A stretch of DNA of 36,041 bases from Basidiobolus ranarum (Eukaryota > Basidiobolomycota > Basidiobolomycetes > Basidiobolales): positions 1 to 36,041 of the forward strand of contig JASJQH010006935.1 in the NCBI GenBank assembly GCA_040143965.1. The letters are read 5' to 3'. This document shows, one piece after another, positions 21,206 to 33,449 of the stretch. A model generated the notes under the pieces. That model did not search any database. It was not told where the DNA came from and was given only the letters and a program-made list of their open reading frames with translations. A program made the translations under genes and the position numbers. Position 1 is the first letter of the stretch. Every line of letters starts with the position of its first letter.

Positions 21206-24077
21206 TTAACCATAATGGATGTCGACGTCTCCCTCAGCAGGTGCGTCCAAGTCTACATAAGATTTCACTTGACGTGGGTCAACTGGCAAACGTTCATTTC
21301 TGTGGGGCAAAAGTTAGTACCATTCTTGCAGGGCATCATTCTATATTCACTTACGTAATAGGTCCTGGAGTTTTCTTGTTCCTGTCCACCGCTCCAAAGA
21401 GTGCACGCCCGGCTCCACGGCCTCTTGGTGTATCAAAGCCGATTCTGGGAATTTGATGCAATGGTGTTCCTACAGCAGCAGCTTGGGGAATAAATGGCAT
21501 ATTCATACCTGATGTAGACAAAAGATTCATTAGTAGCAGCTCAAGATTCCGTGATTAACTAATGGCCTTACCGAATCCTGGAGACATAAAGTTATTTGGT
21601 GGCTGCATGAAGGGGAAGAAGCCAGGCATACCAGGTGCCCCAGGGGGTCCTGGAGCACCAAGGTTACCGCCAGGTGCAGGAGTATTGCTAGGCAAGGTAA
21701 TGTGGAATGGGTCACGGACATAGTTATTGAAATAATCCACCTAGAGTTACAATATGTTAACGCGAATGATCCAGAATTGGACTAAGATATGGCATGCATT
21801 ACCTCATCAGATATCTCAGCAAAATTCTCTGGATGCTTATGAGCAATGTGCTTCTTCACGAACTCTTCACCTTTGAATAATTTGTTACATAAGCTACAGC
21901 GATATCTTCCTTCATCAACTTTGTTTACATTCTTTTGGGTGAATTTGTCAAGCTCGCTAGTGACAGATTATGCAATTAGTTACTAAACATACATAGTACA
22001 AATAGGCCACTACTTACCTATCTGGGTTTCTTCCACCAATTTTCTCTATTTCGGTTGGGGAATAATTAGTCAGGCGCATGTCGATTTTCTTATCCAAATT
22101 CTTGATCCATGTTTGGCCTACAAAGTCATGTTGAGTTACACATTTTCATCCTAGCTTATTGGAGAAATAGTTACCATTGTTGTTTGGCTTGCCGGTCGTA
22201 CTGTTAGTGATTGGCTCAGGGGTGGTCTTGCGAAGATGTCTTTCCACACACTTTCTAGTAAACTCTTCAAGACTGTCAGCCTCTATGCCGCAATAATAGC
22301 AGAATAGATGGACTTTGCGAAGGTATTCCATGTGCAAGTCTAAAGATTTCTTGATTTGGGTCTAGAACAAAAGATGAGAAACGGTCTGCTGTAAATAATA
22401 AATTCCAAAATAACTAACAATCTCACTATCGTCACTCTCATCCATTTGGCCTTCTTTCTTAGCCTCAATCACCGCCAGTCTGTCGCGTACAAGCTGGTTA
22501 CCTTCAAAGCCTTCATTGGCTTCTTTATCAAGCAAGTCAATCAACTTTCGTACCTTCTCTTCGTCGTGTCGAATTCTTTCGGGTAAATTGGCGATTTGAG
22601 GAGCAACACGAGGGCGGGTGGTAAGCTGGTGCTTGTGAAGAGCCAAATGAAACTGAAATTCGTCGATTTTAGATTTATTTAATGCATCAAACGCTTCTTG
22701 AATATTGCAGCCCTCCTTAAATACAATCCACCCAAGTCTATGGTATTTCTTCTGAGGATTGGGCTCTGAAAGTGAAAGGTACGAAAATCCTTCTACAGTT
22801 TCACACAGCTTAACTACCTGTTCGCGACTGATGCTAGGAGGCACACTTTTGATGAATAAAGTGTTGCTGTTTTCTTCTTCTTTGTTTACAACAGCAGTAT
22901 CAGCGGGCTTGTTCTCAGATGATTCTTCTGACTCTTGTTTCTCCTCAGGACCTTTAACAACGTCAGCAGCGCGATTGTCATCTACATTGATATCATCCAA
23001 TTTCCCTGAGTTGAGGTCATTTACGAATTGCTCGTACAACTTCTTCTTGAGTTCGATGATTTCCTTCTTTCTTTCTTGGCTCAGCTTAGGATGATATCTT
23101 TCACGGAACCAGTCGCTGTTTTTGTGTTGCTCAAAGAAACTATTGAGTTGACGAACGTTGAAGTTTTCTTTGTAAATTGCGTATCTTCTTTCAAGTTCAT
23201 CTTCATGATGACGAGCAGCAGGGTCTTGAGAATTTACCCAATCTGAGAAATGTTTGAAAGAGACTAGAGTATCAAGTTTGTTAGGATCTATAGAGTGTGG
23301 TCTGTAAAGCAAGGTTAGTAAGAGTTGGTCTCTCTTCGTTACAGGTACTATATTACATACTTATTTCCTGCGAAAGCATTGCCAGGTCCAGGAGGGTTTC
23401 CATTAAAATCATCTGAATAAAATGGGTCACCACCAGGGTTATCTAAATCGCCGTAGAAATCATCGTAATCTTGGTTTCTTCATAGACATCAAATTGTAAG
23501 CAGACTATAAATATAAGTTGATATAAAACAAACAAAATTTACCTAGAGCCTCTTCTTCCACGAGGGAAAGGAACTCCACCGCCTTCACCCATAGTAGGTG
23601 CAGGGCCCCCAAATCCATAATTCCCACCAGCTCCAAATGGTGCACCATTAGCCTCTGGATTGTTACCATAACGAGGAGCAGGAACATAACCATCTCTATT
23701 GTAGTTGGGTATATAGTGATCACCATCTCTTTCAGCCTCTGGTCTTCTCTCTCTTTCTCTGTCCCGTCTTGGAGAGGGAGAGCGACGATACCGGCGATCT
23801 TTATTGTAAAACCAAGAGTTAATATATGTATTGAATAATTACTCCAGGAGGATCAAGTAATAAAAACATGAAGGAAAATACCTCTGTTCATAGGACTTCT
23901 ACTTCTGCTTCTACTGAAGTCTTTTCTGTCACCCCTAGACCTTTCAAAACCCCTTTCTCGGCTACTACGTCGTTCGCGTCGGAATTTTTCTCGCGAACCA
24001 CGGTAAAAATTTTCTTCATCGGATAGGTAATCTCCGCGAGAACGAGAAACGGATCTTTCTTGACGATCACCCGACAT
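21206..24077 (-). CDS. ARS2: ARS2/Serrate RNA-processing factor
   Basis: Ten exons (24077-23882, 23798-23543, 23477-23361, 23301-22419, 22361-22175, 22117-22018, 21956-21803, 21740-21572, 21508-21355, 21299-21206) give 769 residues. ARS2 is a nuclear scaffold that links the cap-binding complex to RNA export, 3' processing or decay; the fission yeast relative is Pir2. The N-terminus is arginine/serine-rich with RSRSRSP and RSPSPRRD blocks, followed by the conserved YIPNYNRDGYVPAPRYG. An RRM-like segment lies at about residues 336-415 (TLFIKSVPPSIS to LGWIVFKEG). The hallmark C2H2 zinc finger is RCSLCNKLFKGEEFVKKH (C600, C603, H616, H621). A Pro/Gly/Met-rich stretch precedes the typical acidic end DPRQVKSYVDLDAPAEGDVD, which in animals contacts other RNA factors. 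The exon 3 acceptor is less certain than the others but keeps frame. Confidence 0.94.
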
Positions 24078-25105
24078 TTTGTATTATCAACTACTTTGAC
24101 CAAAAAAAATAAATCTAAGTAAAGTGGTTAACAAGAGTGTAATAGAATCAGAAGAAAAGGAGGTATGGATAAAAATAGAACTATAGAAAAATTTCTATAC
24201 GTTTGATTAGAAATATGTCAGAATCACTCGAATGTGCTTATAGGCTGATCAAAAAGGGAAGTTTGTGAATAGAGTTGGAGATAATTAGGGATGGACATAG
24301 GTATTGTAGGAGTAATATATGATGTAAGTTGGAGTTGTAACGTGCAGAGATTCAAAATCGTTCACGTACGTAAAGATGAGGTGGATACGAGAAGAAAAGA
24401 TCAGAAGAGAAATAAACGGAATATCCAAGGATGTAATAAGAGTAAAAGTATATTAGAAACAAGAAAAATCTTAAGAACATGTAAGAAAAGAGAATAGCTT
24501 TAAAAGAGGAAGAAATGAAACCTACCGGTGGCAACAACACGAAAGCTCACCTTCAGCCAGTTCAAGTTACTTATTGTTCTTACCCCTTCTTGCCTTCTCC
24601 CCTTCAATGGAAATTTGAATCTCTCGATCTAATTTGTCCAAAAAATCACGTATCCAACCCAATACAAATCAATTCAGCCAATCTTGTTTACAATTAGTAA
24701 GTATTTGCGTATTTTTGACAACTTGGAGCATAAATGAAAATTATATATCCCACCCGTTCCACCTTTTTTTCAATACCGTGCCATTTCTGCAAGTTATCCG
24801 CCCATTTCCCGCCCATTTTCCGCATCTCCAAAGTTCCATGTCGATTTCCCCACCCTCCAATGACGTATTTGCAAGTCCTCTTACGCGGAGAGTTAGGTTT
24901 GTTGATTAAATTGCCTAGAATAAGCACACTTGTTAAAAGTTTGTTAACTGACCATATTAGCTTTTTGCCATTTAAGTTTAATTAGTCATCCTAATGGGTA
25001 CTGGCAAATCACTGACGAGCCCAACGATCAGAGCGTTTGAAGTTATGCCTGCATTTGAATAGCTTTATACATGTATGTGGTGAGCTCTGCTCTGAAATAT
25101 GCACC
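24078..25105. promoter_or_regulatory. Divergent 1-kb promoter region between ARS2 and the SIN kinase
   Basis: No gene is supported here. It contains a pair of CCGCCCATTT direct repeats (24798-24807 and 24809-24818) whose starts are 11 bases apart, about one helical turn. This is a candidate site for a zinc-finger activator or repressor. The pair sits about 300 bases from the kinase start and 720 from the ARS2 start. Confidence 0.4.
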
Positions 25106-28100
25106 ATGACTTCAACATTGATTCGTGATTATGTGAGTTTCTATATTTGAGCCTTCAACATGCAACCATTCTATTAAAAGAGGAATCAGTCACTTCAACC
25201 ATCTGTCACCATAACATTAGTTTCTTACAACAAATATCATTTTATTAGCAATTAGGGGATCGCATTGGAAAGGGTGCCTTTGGTTCTGTATACCGGGGCT
25301 TAAACCTTCATAATGGAGAAGTAGTTGCGGTAAAGCAGATTAAATTAACAAACATACCTAACACAGAACTAGACGTCATTATGGTAAAACCAAAGTGGTT
25401 ATTTTCATTTGCACTCTCAGTAACTGACAGCATTTGACAACGCTATTCTAGATGGAAATCGATCTACTGAAGAAACTGAAGGTAAGCTCCTCAACAGCCA
25501 GTGGGTTCTAGTTTATTTAGTATCTCATCTTCTCGTTCTAGCACCAAAACATTGTGAAATATGGAGGATTTATTAAAACGGAAGACCATTTAAATATAAT
25601 ATTAGAGTATTCTAAATATCTTTTTGTGTTATCACCTTCAGTACACTCCACTGACACGTGCATGCGTTTATGCTTGAATTTTTAGATATTGTGAGAACGG
25701 CTCACTAAAGACCATCAGTAAACGCTTTGGAAAGTTTCCTGAGAATCTAGTCGCAATTTATGTTACTCAAGTGCTAGAAGGATTATTTTATCTTCATGAG
25801 CAGGGAGTGATACATAGAGATATCAAATGTGCGAATATTCTCTCTACGAAGGATGGAAAAATCAAGCTGGCAGATTTTGGAGTAGCAACAATAGCGCATC
25901 GAAAAGATAGCTCAGTGGTGGGTTCTCCTTATTGGAGTAGGTATTTTTATATTTTTCATGAGTGAAGGTACATTTCTTGCTCGTAACATTTGATGCTTAT
26001 TATTGCATCATGCATTGCGTAGCATAATGTCTCTGAACATTTTATTAATGTTAAACTTGTCCCTAATACAATTATACCCGTAGTGGCGCCCGAGGTGATA
26101 GAATTATCTGGTGCTACAACGGCCTCGGATATATGGTAAGCGGCACTTTGTCGAAACCAAGGCCTGTTGCATTGTGATTGATGTGATTATTTAGGAGTGT
26201 CGGGTGCACCGTAGTAGAGATGCTTGAAGGGGATCCTCCTTATTACAATCTATCCCCAATGCCTGCTTTATTTCGAATAGTTCAGGATGAACACCCGCCG
26301 CTTCCCGAAGGAGCATCATCGGTAAGCAATAATGACACACTTTATCGTAGTTCACCCACCGACCGTTGCATTTGTATAATTAGGGAGTTAAAGATTTCTT
26401 GATGCAATGCTTTCAGAAAGACCAAAACCTTAGGGTTTCCGCAAAGAAACTGCTAAAGCATCCCTGGGTTCAAGGTGTTCTCAAACGGGTACGACTAAGA
26501 TATTTGAAGGATGTGATGGTTGACAAGAAATACTTATCATTCACATAGAGCGTATTTAGTTCACAGATATCAAGCAAATTCGATGAAGATGTCCGAAGTG
26601 TCCAGCTCTGGAATGCAGCACTAAAAGGTAATCTCAATTGCTCACTTACTCAACGAGAGTGTCTAATGGATATTTGTTCAACATGAAGAAACATATTCCT
26701 CTCCGAGAGTCAACATGAACAGCTCAGAGCGAAGGAAGAAATTTGCCGCTACTTACAGATCGGCTGAAGGTAATCCACTCTGTTGCTCTATGCCATCACT
26801 CTGAAAACTTATACGTTTCTTTAGATGATTTGAATAATGATGTATTTGAAGGGAACCCCAATATATCTTTCAAACCGAATGCCGAGAGGTTGTTCAACTT
26901 GACGTTTTCTCCTTACCCATCACCTGCCCCAATTAAAGCAAAGCTGGCCTCGGCCACAATTGAGCCTGAAGAGAATGAGGACATATGGGATGACGACTTT
27001 ATTGTCTCCGACTCTGATCTGACCTTGTCCAGAATGAAGAATGGGGGGATTAATATCGACATCCATGAAGAGCATTATGTAAGGGTTGATAGAGTGGAGA
27101 CATACATCGAGGAATGTGACGATCATTCGCCGACACACGACGAAGACGAGATAATAGTGGGCAAACTTCAAACAATCAGGGTAAACTACTTTTAAACATT
27201 GTAGAGACGCTCTGGACCAATACTGACCCTTCACTTATCTCGAATATTGTAGCTTGACGACACCGAGAGCATTGGCTTAGTACCTCCTAAAGACATTCTA
27301 CAGCAAAGACTACAGGCAAATTTGCTTGATGTAGATGCCAGAAAGTCTAGAGGAATAAGCCAGTATATGGAGACAGAAGAGGATGACTATTCGGATCTAT
27401 TTGGCAAAGCGCATATTGGTGACGATATACATAGACTGCATGCTACAGTATTGGTCCAACTAACATTTCTTTGTGATAGATGTTGAAGCGAGCACATTCC
27501 AAACGCTGCAGCTCAATCCCGAGTATGGCTTTAAATCAATGGTATGTATCAGCAACAGACACCAGTTCTAGGGATGTCACATCTTACTTTTTCTTGGCAG
27601 CTGACCGACGAGTGTGAGAGCGATTCCGATGACCCATTTGCTAACATGGACGAGAACTTTGAAGAAATGGGTACGATTGAGCCTGTGCAAATTGTACCTC
27701 CTATTGGATACTAATGGTTTGTTTAGATCTGGAGGCGAACATGGTAAAAGACAAAAAAGCCCGTATCTGCAACGAGATCACGGAGCTCATCAGAGAATTG
27801 CAATCTGACAAATCCGAAGAAGAAATATCGGAGATATGTTCTCGAATGGTACTTGCTCTCAATTTCCACTATTGTACCCCGCTTTGTTGGGCTAATTTGT
27901 GCTATTGGTAGATTGGTATATTGATCGACCATCCCGAGATGAAGAGCAAGTTCATCTCGTACCATGGAATCATCCCGATCATGGAGATACTGCAGGCTTC
28001 GACCAAGGAGTCAATTGTTGGAAAGCTTCTTCAAATCATCAATCAAGTAAGCCCCCATTCTCAACATCACTTGCGCTGCATCCTAATGTTGGAGTTCTAC

Positions 28101-29662
28101 AGATAGTGTACAACAACCAGGAAATCCAGGAGTATCTTTGTCTCGTTGGGGGTATTCCGGTGGTCATGGACTTTGCTAGTCGAAAATACCACCGAAACAT
28201 TAGAATAGAAGCTGCATATTTCATCAAACAAATGTGTCATACAAGTACGTTGACATTACAGATGTTCATTTCCTGTCGAGGGTTAAAGGTGCTGGTCGAC
28301 TTCCTAGAAGAAGGGTATAATGTTGAGAAGGAGTTGGTTTGGATCGGAATCAATGGGATATCCAGCATTTTCGAGCTAAATGTAAGTTGAATATGTACGC
28401 ATAGGAGTCTTCTTCGCCATACTGACTTCTGATTATCATTATAAGGGACCAACACCGAAAAACGACTTCTGCCATCTATTTGCGAAGAGCGGCTTTCTGG
28501 AGCCTCTTGCGAATGTCTTGCATCATACTTCCAATGACGACGATCCATTGGCATTAAAGTATCTCACCAAAGTAGTCAACATATTTGTGATCTTCTCTCA
28601 AGCCGACAATAACATCAGAGAGTTGATGGCTACTCGACATGTTCTTAAAAGTAATCTAACGTCCAATTTTATTGTCTCTGCCTCTGCCTCTGCATTCAAG
28701 TTGTACTAACTGTCCACATTCAAGGGATCCTGAATGAATTGAGCAGCTTACCCCCCGACCTTTTCCTCAGAATGTTGAAGTGTGTCAAGAACATCTCTAT
28801 GAATTCCTCTACTCTCGAGACACTACAGAAGGTGAACGTCATCCCAATACTAACTACGTGCCTAGATCGAAGCGAATCCATCTATTCCACTGAGACTAGT
28901 AACCAAATACTCAATGTCATGTTCAATCTGTGTCATATCAACAAAAATAGACAAGAGATTGCTGCTGGTTCTGGCTTAATACCACATTTGCAGCGCTTTG
29001 TGGAGGAGAACAGCCCAATGAGACAATTTGCCCTTCCAATCCTCTGCCAAATGGCCCACGCAGGGCGTATATGCCGATATGCTCTACAAAGACACAATGG
29101 ACTCCAATTGTACATCTCCTTACTGTTGGATCCTTATTGGCAGGTAAACGCCATGGAGGCTATTCTCGTTTGGTGAGTATTGACTGTTCAAATGGAATCC
29201 TCCTTGCATTTCACGTGATTCACATTCATTGTTTTCTCAACCAGGGTCCAAGATGAACCTGCCGCCGTTGAGGCAGTATTGTTGCTTCCGGATAACATCC
29301 GAACTTTGACAAAAGCCTTCGTCTATGCCAAAAATAGTAGCTTTACCAATCTTTTGGAGCCCCTTCAAAAGCTGATGCGCCTTTCCAAGCCGGTCAACCG
29401 GGGTATTGCCAAGCCCAACTTCATGGGGAAATTGCTGGAGAAGCTTAGTCATCCAAAGGCTTCTGTTCGGTTGAATCTTCTCCGCATTTTGCGCTCAGTA
29501 TACGATTATAGTCTGAATCCCAAGGGATTGGTTAACGATTACAGCTTGCTTCCACTTGTTGATAAGCTAAGTAAAGAAGACCCGGCGGTTCTCGTTTGTG
29601 AAATTGCCAGAGAAATGCTTCTGCAATTTGAGGAGCAAATGATGGGCAAGATAGCCATTTAG
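25106..29662 (+). CDS. sepH/cdc7: Septation-initiation-network kinase, Cdc7/SepH family
   Basis: Twenty exons give about 1064 residues, matching fission yeast Cdc7: 25106-25132, 25249-25383, 25452-25481, 25542-25606, 25686-25936, 26084-26135, 26195-26321, 26384-26488, 26567-26627, 26689-26769, 26825-27180, 27253-27418, 27480-27541, 27601-27670, 27727-27848, 27912-28046, 28103-28381, 28446-28650, 28725-29172 and 29245-29662. All junctions keep frame. This serine/threonine kinase acts at the spindle pole body downstream of the Spg1 GTPase and triggers septum formation. The kinase domain is complete: GKGAFGSVY (16-24), K38, HRDIKCAN with D131, ADFG with D149, and SPYWMAPE (166-173). After an acidic middle region (DIWDDDF) comes [13 protein letters not shown] and a long HEAT/armadillo-like C-terminal half including [11 protein letters not shown]. 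Exon 9 could start at 26549 instead, adding six residues. Exon 10 uses an aag acceptor and the exon 12 donor was chosen for frame. Confidence 0.95.
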
Positions 29663-30411
29663 TAGAGTAACAATAATAGCGATAATTTAATTTCTTTAAC
29701 CATTCCTAATTAAGGTGAAACTTGTGAGCTTCATTAGATCAGCTCCCTTGGAGATTTATAATCAAGCTCATCTCCATCAATACTAATAATATGTCTATCG
29801 TTGTTACCGCTACTTTTAACTGTCTTCCTCACAATTATGCCACCTTTCAAGTGAATCAACCGTTGGTAGCTTTCTTATGGGTTTGTCACGGTGCTTGGTG
29901 TCTTCAACAATGGCTGTATGCACGAAATGACACTAGAACTAGAGAAGTCTGGAAAGGAATAGAGCAGTTGTTTGAAGAAATATCACCCTGTATATGTAGA
30001 GGCCCAAGACATGTTCAGAATAGTAAATCTTTGTACATAACCAAATGATATATCCAAGGAATGGAGGATCTTGCATGTACAACGTCTGTGATAAACGATA
30101 AAATCCATATTCATATATAATAGAAGTATCAGTGGCAGTGGCGGCAGCAGTAACAATATTCCAATGTACTTGTTTCGGGATAATTGAGGTCCTTTCATTG
30201 AAACATCGAGATATCGAAATGTTACTCCTCAACCTCTGATTTAAATTTAATCCAACTATCTATGAATAATATATCCAACTATCTATGATTTCAACTATGA
30301 TTGAATTCGCGTTTTATGTCATTTCACTCAACAGTCTTTAATAATATAAAATCCACTTCTCGTCTCAATAAATCCAACTTGACAGTTACATCGTTTGGAT
30401 AAAATTCACTG
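29663..30411. other. Intergenic region between the kinase and adaptin genes
   Basis: About 750 bases. An 85-codon plus open frame starts with ATG at 29791 and ends at 30048; it has no recognisable domain and I give it little weight. A 15-base direct repeat, tccaactatctatga, occurs at 30251-30265 and 30274-30288, eight bases apart. Confidence 0.45.
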
Positions 30412-33130
30412 ATGTCCGACGCAAAATACTTCCAAAGAGGTTAGTATTATTAGTCCTTGTTAATCTTTCAATAACATTTCTTCTCTCCATTAAACCTCCA
30501 ATAGATGTGTTTATGAGATGACGAGCATTTGATGAATATATTTTCTGTTTCAAGCTAAAATAGCTACTTGAAACCATGTCATTACCTCCTTTCCAAAGCC
30601 CATTCTGACTTTAATTTATGAATAGGAAAGATTCAGGAACTTCGAGCCGAGCTCAATTCGGAAAAGAAAGATGTAAAGTTTGCTCGAAAGAAAGTGGTCA
30701 TGAAGAAGATTGTAGCCAATATGACTATGGGAAATGATATGTCTTCTCTGTACCAGGATGTCTTGCCTTGCATGGAGATTCCTAGTCTTGAAGTTAAAAA
30801 AATGGTGTACTTATATTTGATCAATTATGCGAGAAGTAAGCCTGAGATGGCCGGTATGGCGGTGAATTATTTCTTAAAGGTACAAGCCTACTTTTGAAGT
30901 CTATCCATATCGACATGAATCTGACCAAAGAAATCATACTGTTGTAGGATATTACCGACTCGAACCCTTTAATCCGTGCATTATCTATTCGTACCATGAG
31001 TTATATCAATGTAGAGCAAGCGATCGACTCTTTATGTGATCCTTTACGTCGTTGTCTGCGTGATCAAGACCCGTATGTTCGTAAAACTGCAGCAATTTGT
31101 GTGGCTAAACTTTATATGCATGACAGTGAGCTTGTCGAAGAGGAAGGCTTTGTGAATATGCTCCGTGATATGCTGGCCGACTCTAACCCCACTGTATGTG
31201 ACTTTGAATCCAACTATACAGATGATGTGACATGCTAACCTGTGAATTTGAAAGGTTGTTGCCAACTCCGTCGCAGCTCTAATCGAGATCTCTGAGAGAT
31301 CCGATAATATCGGGATGAACCTGAATATGACCATAGCCACCAAATTAATTGCCGCTCTCAACGAATGCTCTGAGTATGTTCCAATGACACATTACACCTT
31401 AGGAATGCACATTCTGACCTTTTTGTTTTCATTGCAGGTGGGGGCAAAGCTACATTCTTGAAGCCCTGATGTATGTTGTTCCTCAAGAGCCCGGAGACAC
31501 CGAGCTACTAGCTGAGCGAATTGCCCCACGCCTTCAGCACGCCAACTCTAGTGTAGTTCTTACTGCAGTGAAAGTGATCATGTATTTGATGAACTACATG
31601 AGTAAGGAGGAAGATATTGCCAATTTGTGTAAAAAGCTCTCTCCTCCTCTGGGTAAGACGGTTCCTTGCACCTTGATCTAAGAAAGCCCCTAACAAAAGT
31701 ATTCCTCAGTGACCCTATTGTCTAGTGAGCCCGAGGTCCAATACGTAGCTCTCCGCAACATCTTACTAGTCATCCAGAAGCGTCCAGATGTTCTGAAGAA
31801 CGAAATGAAGGTGTTCTTCTGTAGATACGATGACCCTATATACGTCAAACTTGCCAAGTTAGAGATCATCTTCCGATTGGCTAATGTCACTAACGTCAAT
31901 CAAGTGCTCATGGAGCTCAAAGAGTTAGTAAACCGCCGATTCTTCTGATTGCGCAGGAATCGTACTAACGGTTGTATTGATAGATATGCTACCGAGGTGG
32001 ACGTTGATTTCGTTAGAAAGGCCGTCAGGTGTATCGGCCGACTTGCTATTAAAATTGAGTCTGCGGCTGAAAGATGTATTGAAACACTTCTCGATCTGAT
32101 CCAAACCAAAGTCAACTACGTTGTCCAGGAGGCCATAGTTGTCATCAAAGTATGGTATTTCTTTGAGCGAATGTTCAGCGAGCAATGATTACTAATAGTC
32201 CGTGGCATATAGGATATCTTCCGTAAATACCCCAATCAATACGAGAGTATCATTAACAAACTCTGCGAGAATCTGGATAGTTTGGATGAGCCTGAGGCCA
32301 AGGTAGCTATGATTTGGATCATTGGCCAATATGCAGAGAGAATCGAAAACTCTTACGAAGTTCTTGAGGGCTTCTTGGACACCTTTTTGGAGGAGACTAC
32401 TGAGGTAAGTTGAGGAGTGTCTAGATGGTGTGTTATTCTCAGACATTGACATAGATCACCAACCAGGTACAACTAGCGCTGCTTACTGCTACCATCAAGC
32501 TTTTCATTAAGCGACCAAGCGCTGGCCAAGAACTGGTTCCCAGAGTTCTTAAGTGGGCTACCGAAGAGGTGGATAATCCTGACCTCAGGGACCGCGGGTA
32601 TATCTACTGGAGACTATTATCCACCGACCCTGCAGCAGCCAAGGTATTTTCCATTTGATTTGGAGTTGATTTGTGCCATGACTAACCCTCGTATTCATCA
32701 TCATCAGGCCGTTCTGCTATCAGACAAACCTCAGATCTCAACCGAATCCGACAACATGGATCCTATTTTGCTAGATGAGCTATTATTGAATATCTCCAGC
32801 TTGGCTTCAATCTACCACAAGCCTCCTACCGCGTTCATAAAGGGAGTTAAGCCACGACAACTTCCTGCCTCCAAGCTACTCAACCACAGTCAAAAATCCT
32901 CATCTTTCTCTAGCATTTCTACGCCCCAACCTGCGCCAGTTGCCAACGATCCCTATAACATTAGCTTATACAACACGAGTGATAATCCATACACCACCAA
33001 CCCTGCACCGGTTCCACTACAAAACCCATACGCAAATACAGTCTCCATGGATAATCCATACACTAACAACGTCAATCCTATGCCCGTGAACTCTCAAAAT
33101 GTAGGTAATCTACTGGACCTAGATTTTTAA
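30412..33130 (+). CDS. APL2: Beta-adaptin of a clathrin adaptor (AP-1 type, short form)
   Basis: Ten exons (30412-30439, 30626-30879, 30948-31193, 31255-31373, 31438-31652, 31710-31923, 31984-32149, 32213-32404, 32467-32643, 32708-33130) give 677 residues. It is the large beta subunit of the AP-1 or AP-1/2 adaptor, which links clathrin to cargo on Golgi/endosome membranes. The start [19 protein letters not shown] matches fungal AP-1 beta. The trunk is alpha-solenoid, with conserved blocks [88 protein letters not shown] and [18 protein letters not shown]. After about residue 590 comes a Pro/Asn/Ser-rich hinge with repeated NPY tripeptides. The protein ends in NLLDLDF, a clathrin-box motif (LLDLD, 672-676). 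The folded ear domain of animal beta-adaptins is absent. AP-1 versus AP-2 assignment is likely but not certain. Confidence 0.93.
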
Positions 33131-33159
33131 CTAAGCAAGCAATATTTACCATTACCTCG

Positions 33160-33183
33160 ATTCGAGTATTCGAGTATTCGAGT
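33160..33183. repeat. Three tandem copies of an 8-bp unit, attcgagt
   Basis: attcgagt is repeated three times without interruption, about 30 bases after the adaptin stop codon. It is a simple microsatellite in the 3' untranslated region. Confidence 0.85.
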
Positions 33184-33449
33184 ATTTTCTCAACACTATG
33201 TATGTTTGTCTTCATGCGATCGGTGGTCTTAATATACAATAAATTCATTCAACATCACCATCATTTAACATTACCTGTCATCACAATTGATTGGACTAAC
33301 TAGCCGAATGAATTTCATCATTATATTATTTATGTGTTATGCTCTAACAAAAATTATCCCAATCTATTTTTTTTCTTGAATGTAAATAACCAGCTTGATT
33401 TAGCATTTGTACCTAGCTGTAATTCCTCTTTGTTTATCTTTTCTAGAGA
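33184..33449. other. Adaptin 3' region and NSP1 promoter
   Basis: AT-rich, without an independent gene. An open frame through 33334-33591 runs across the NSP1 start exon, its first intron and exon 2, and is not the real start. Confidence 0.5.

Noticed and set aside
27450-27479. A donor at 27450 giving a 30-nt intron in the kinase gene
   Set aside because: Too short compared with the other introns here and it breaks the frame of the next exon; the donor at 27419 gives a 61-nt intron with a branch-point motif and keeps frame.
29791-30048. An 85-codon plus-strand frame between the kinase and adaptin genes
   Set aside because: It has an ATG but no recognisable features, and it lies in what should be 3' and 5' untranslated sequence; kept only as a remark in the spacer entry.
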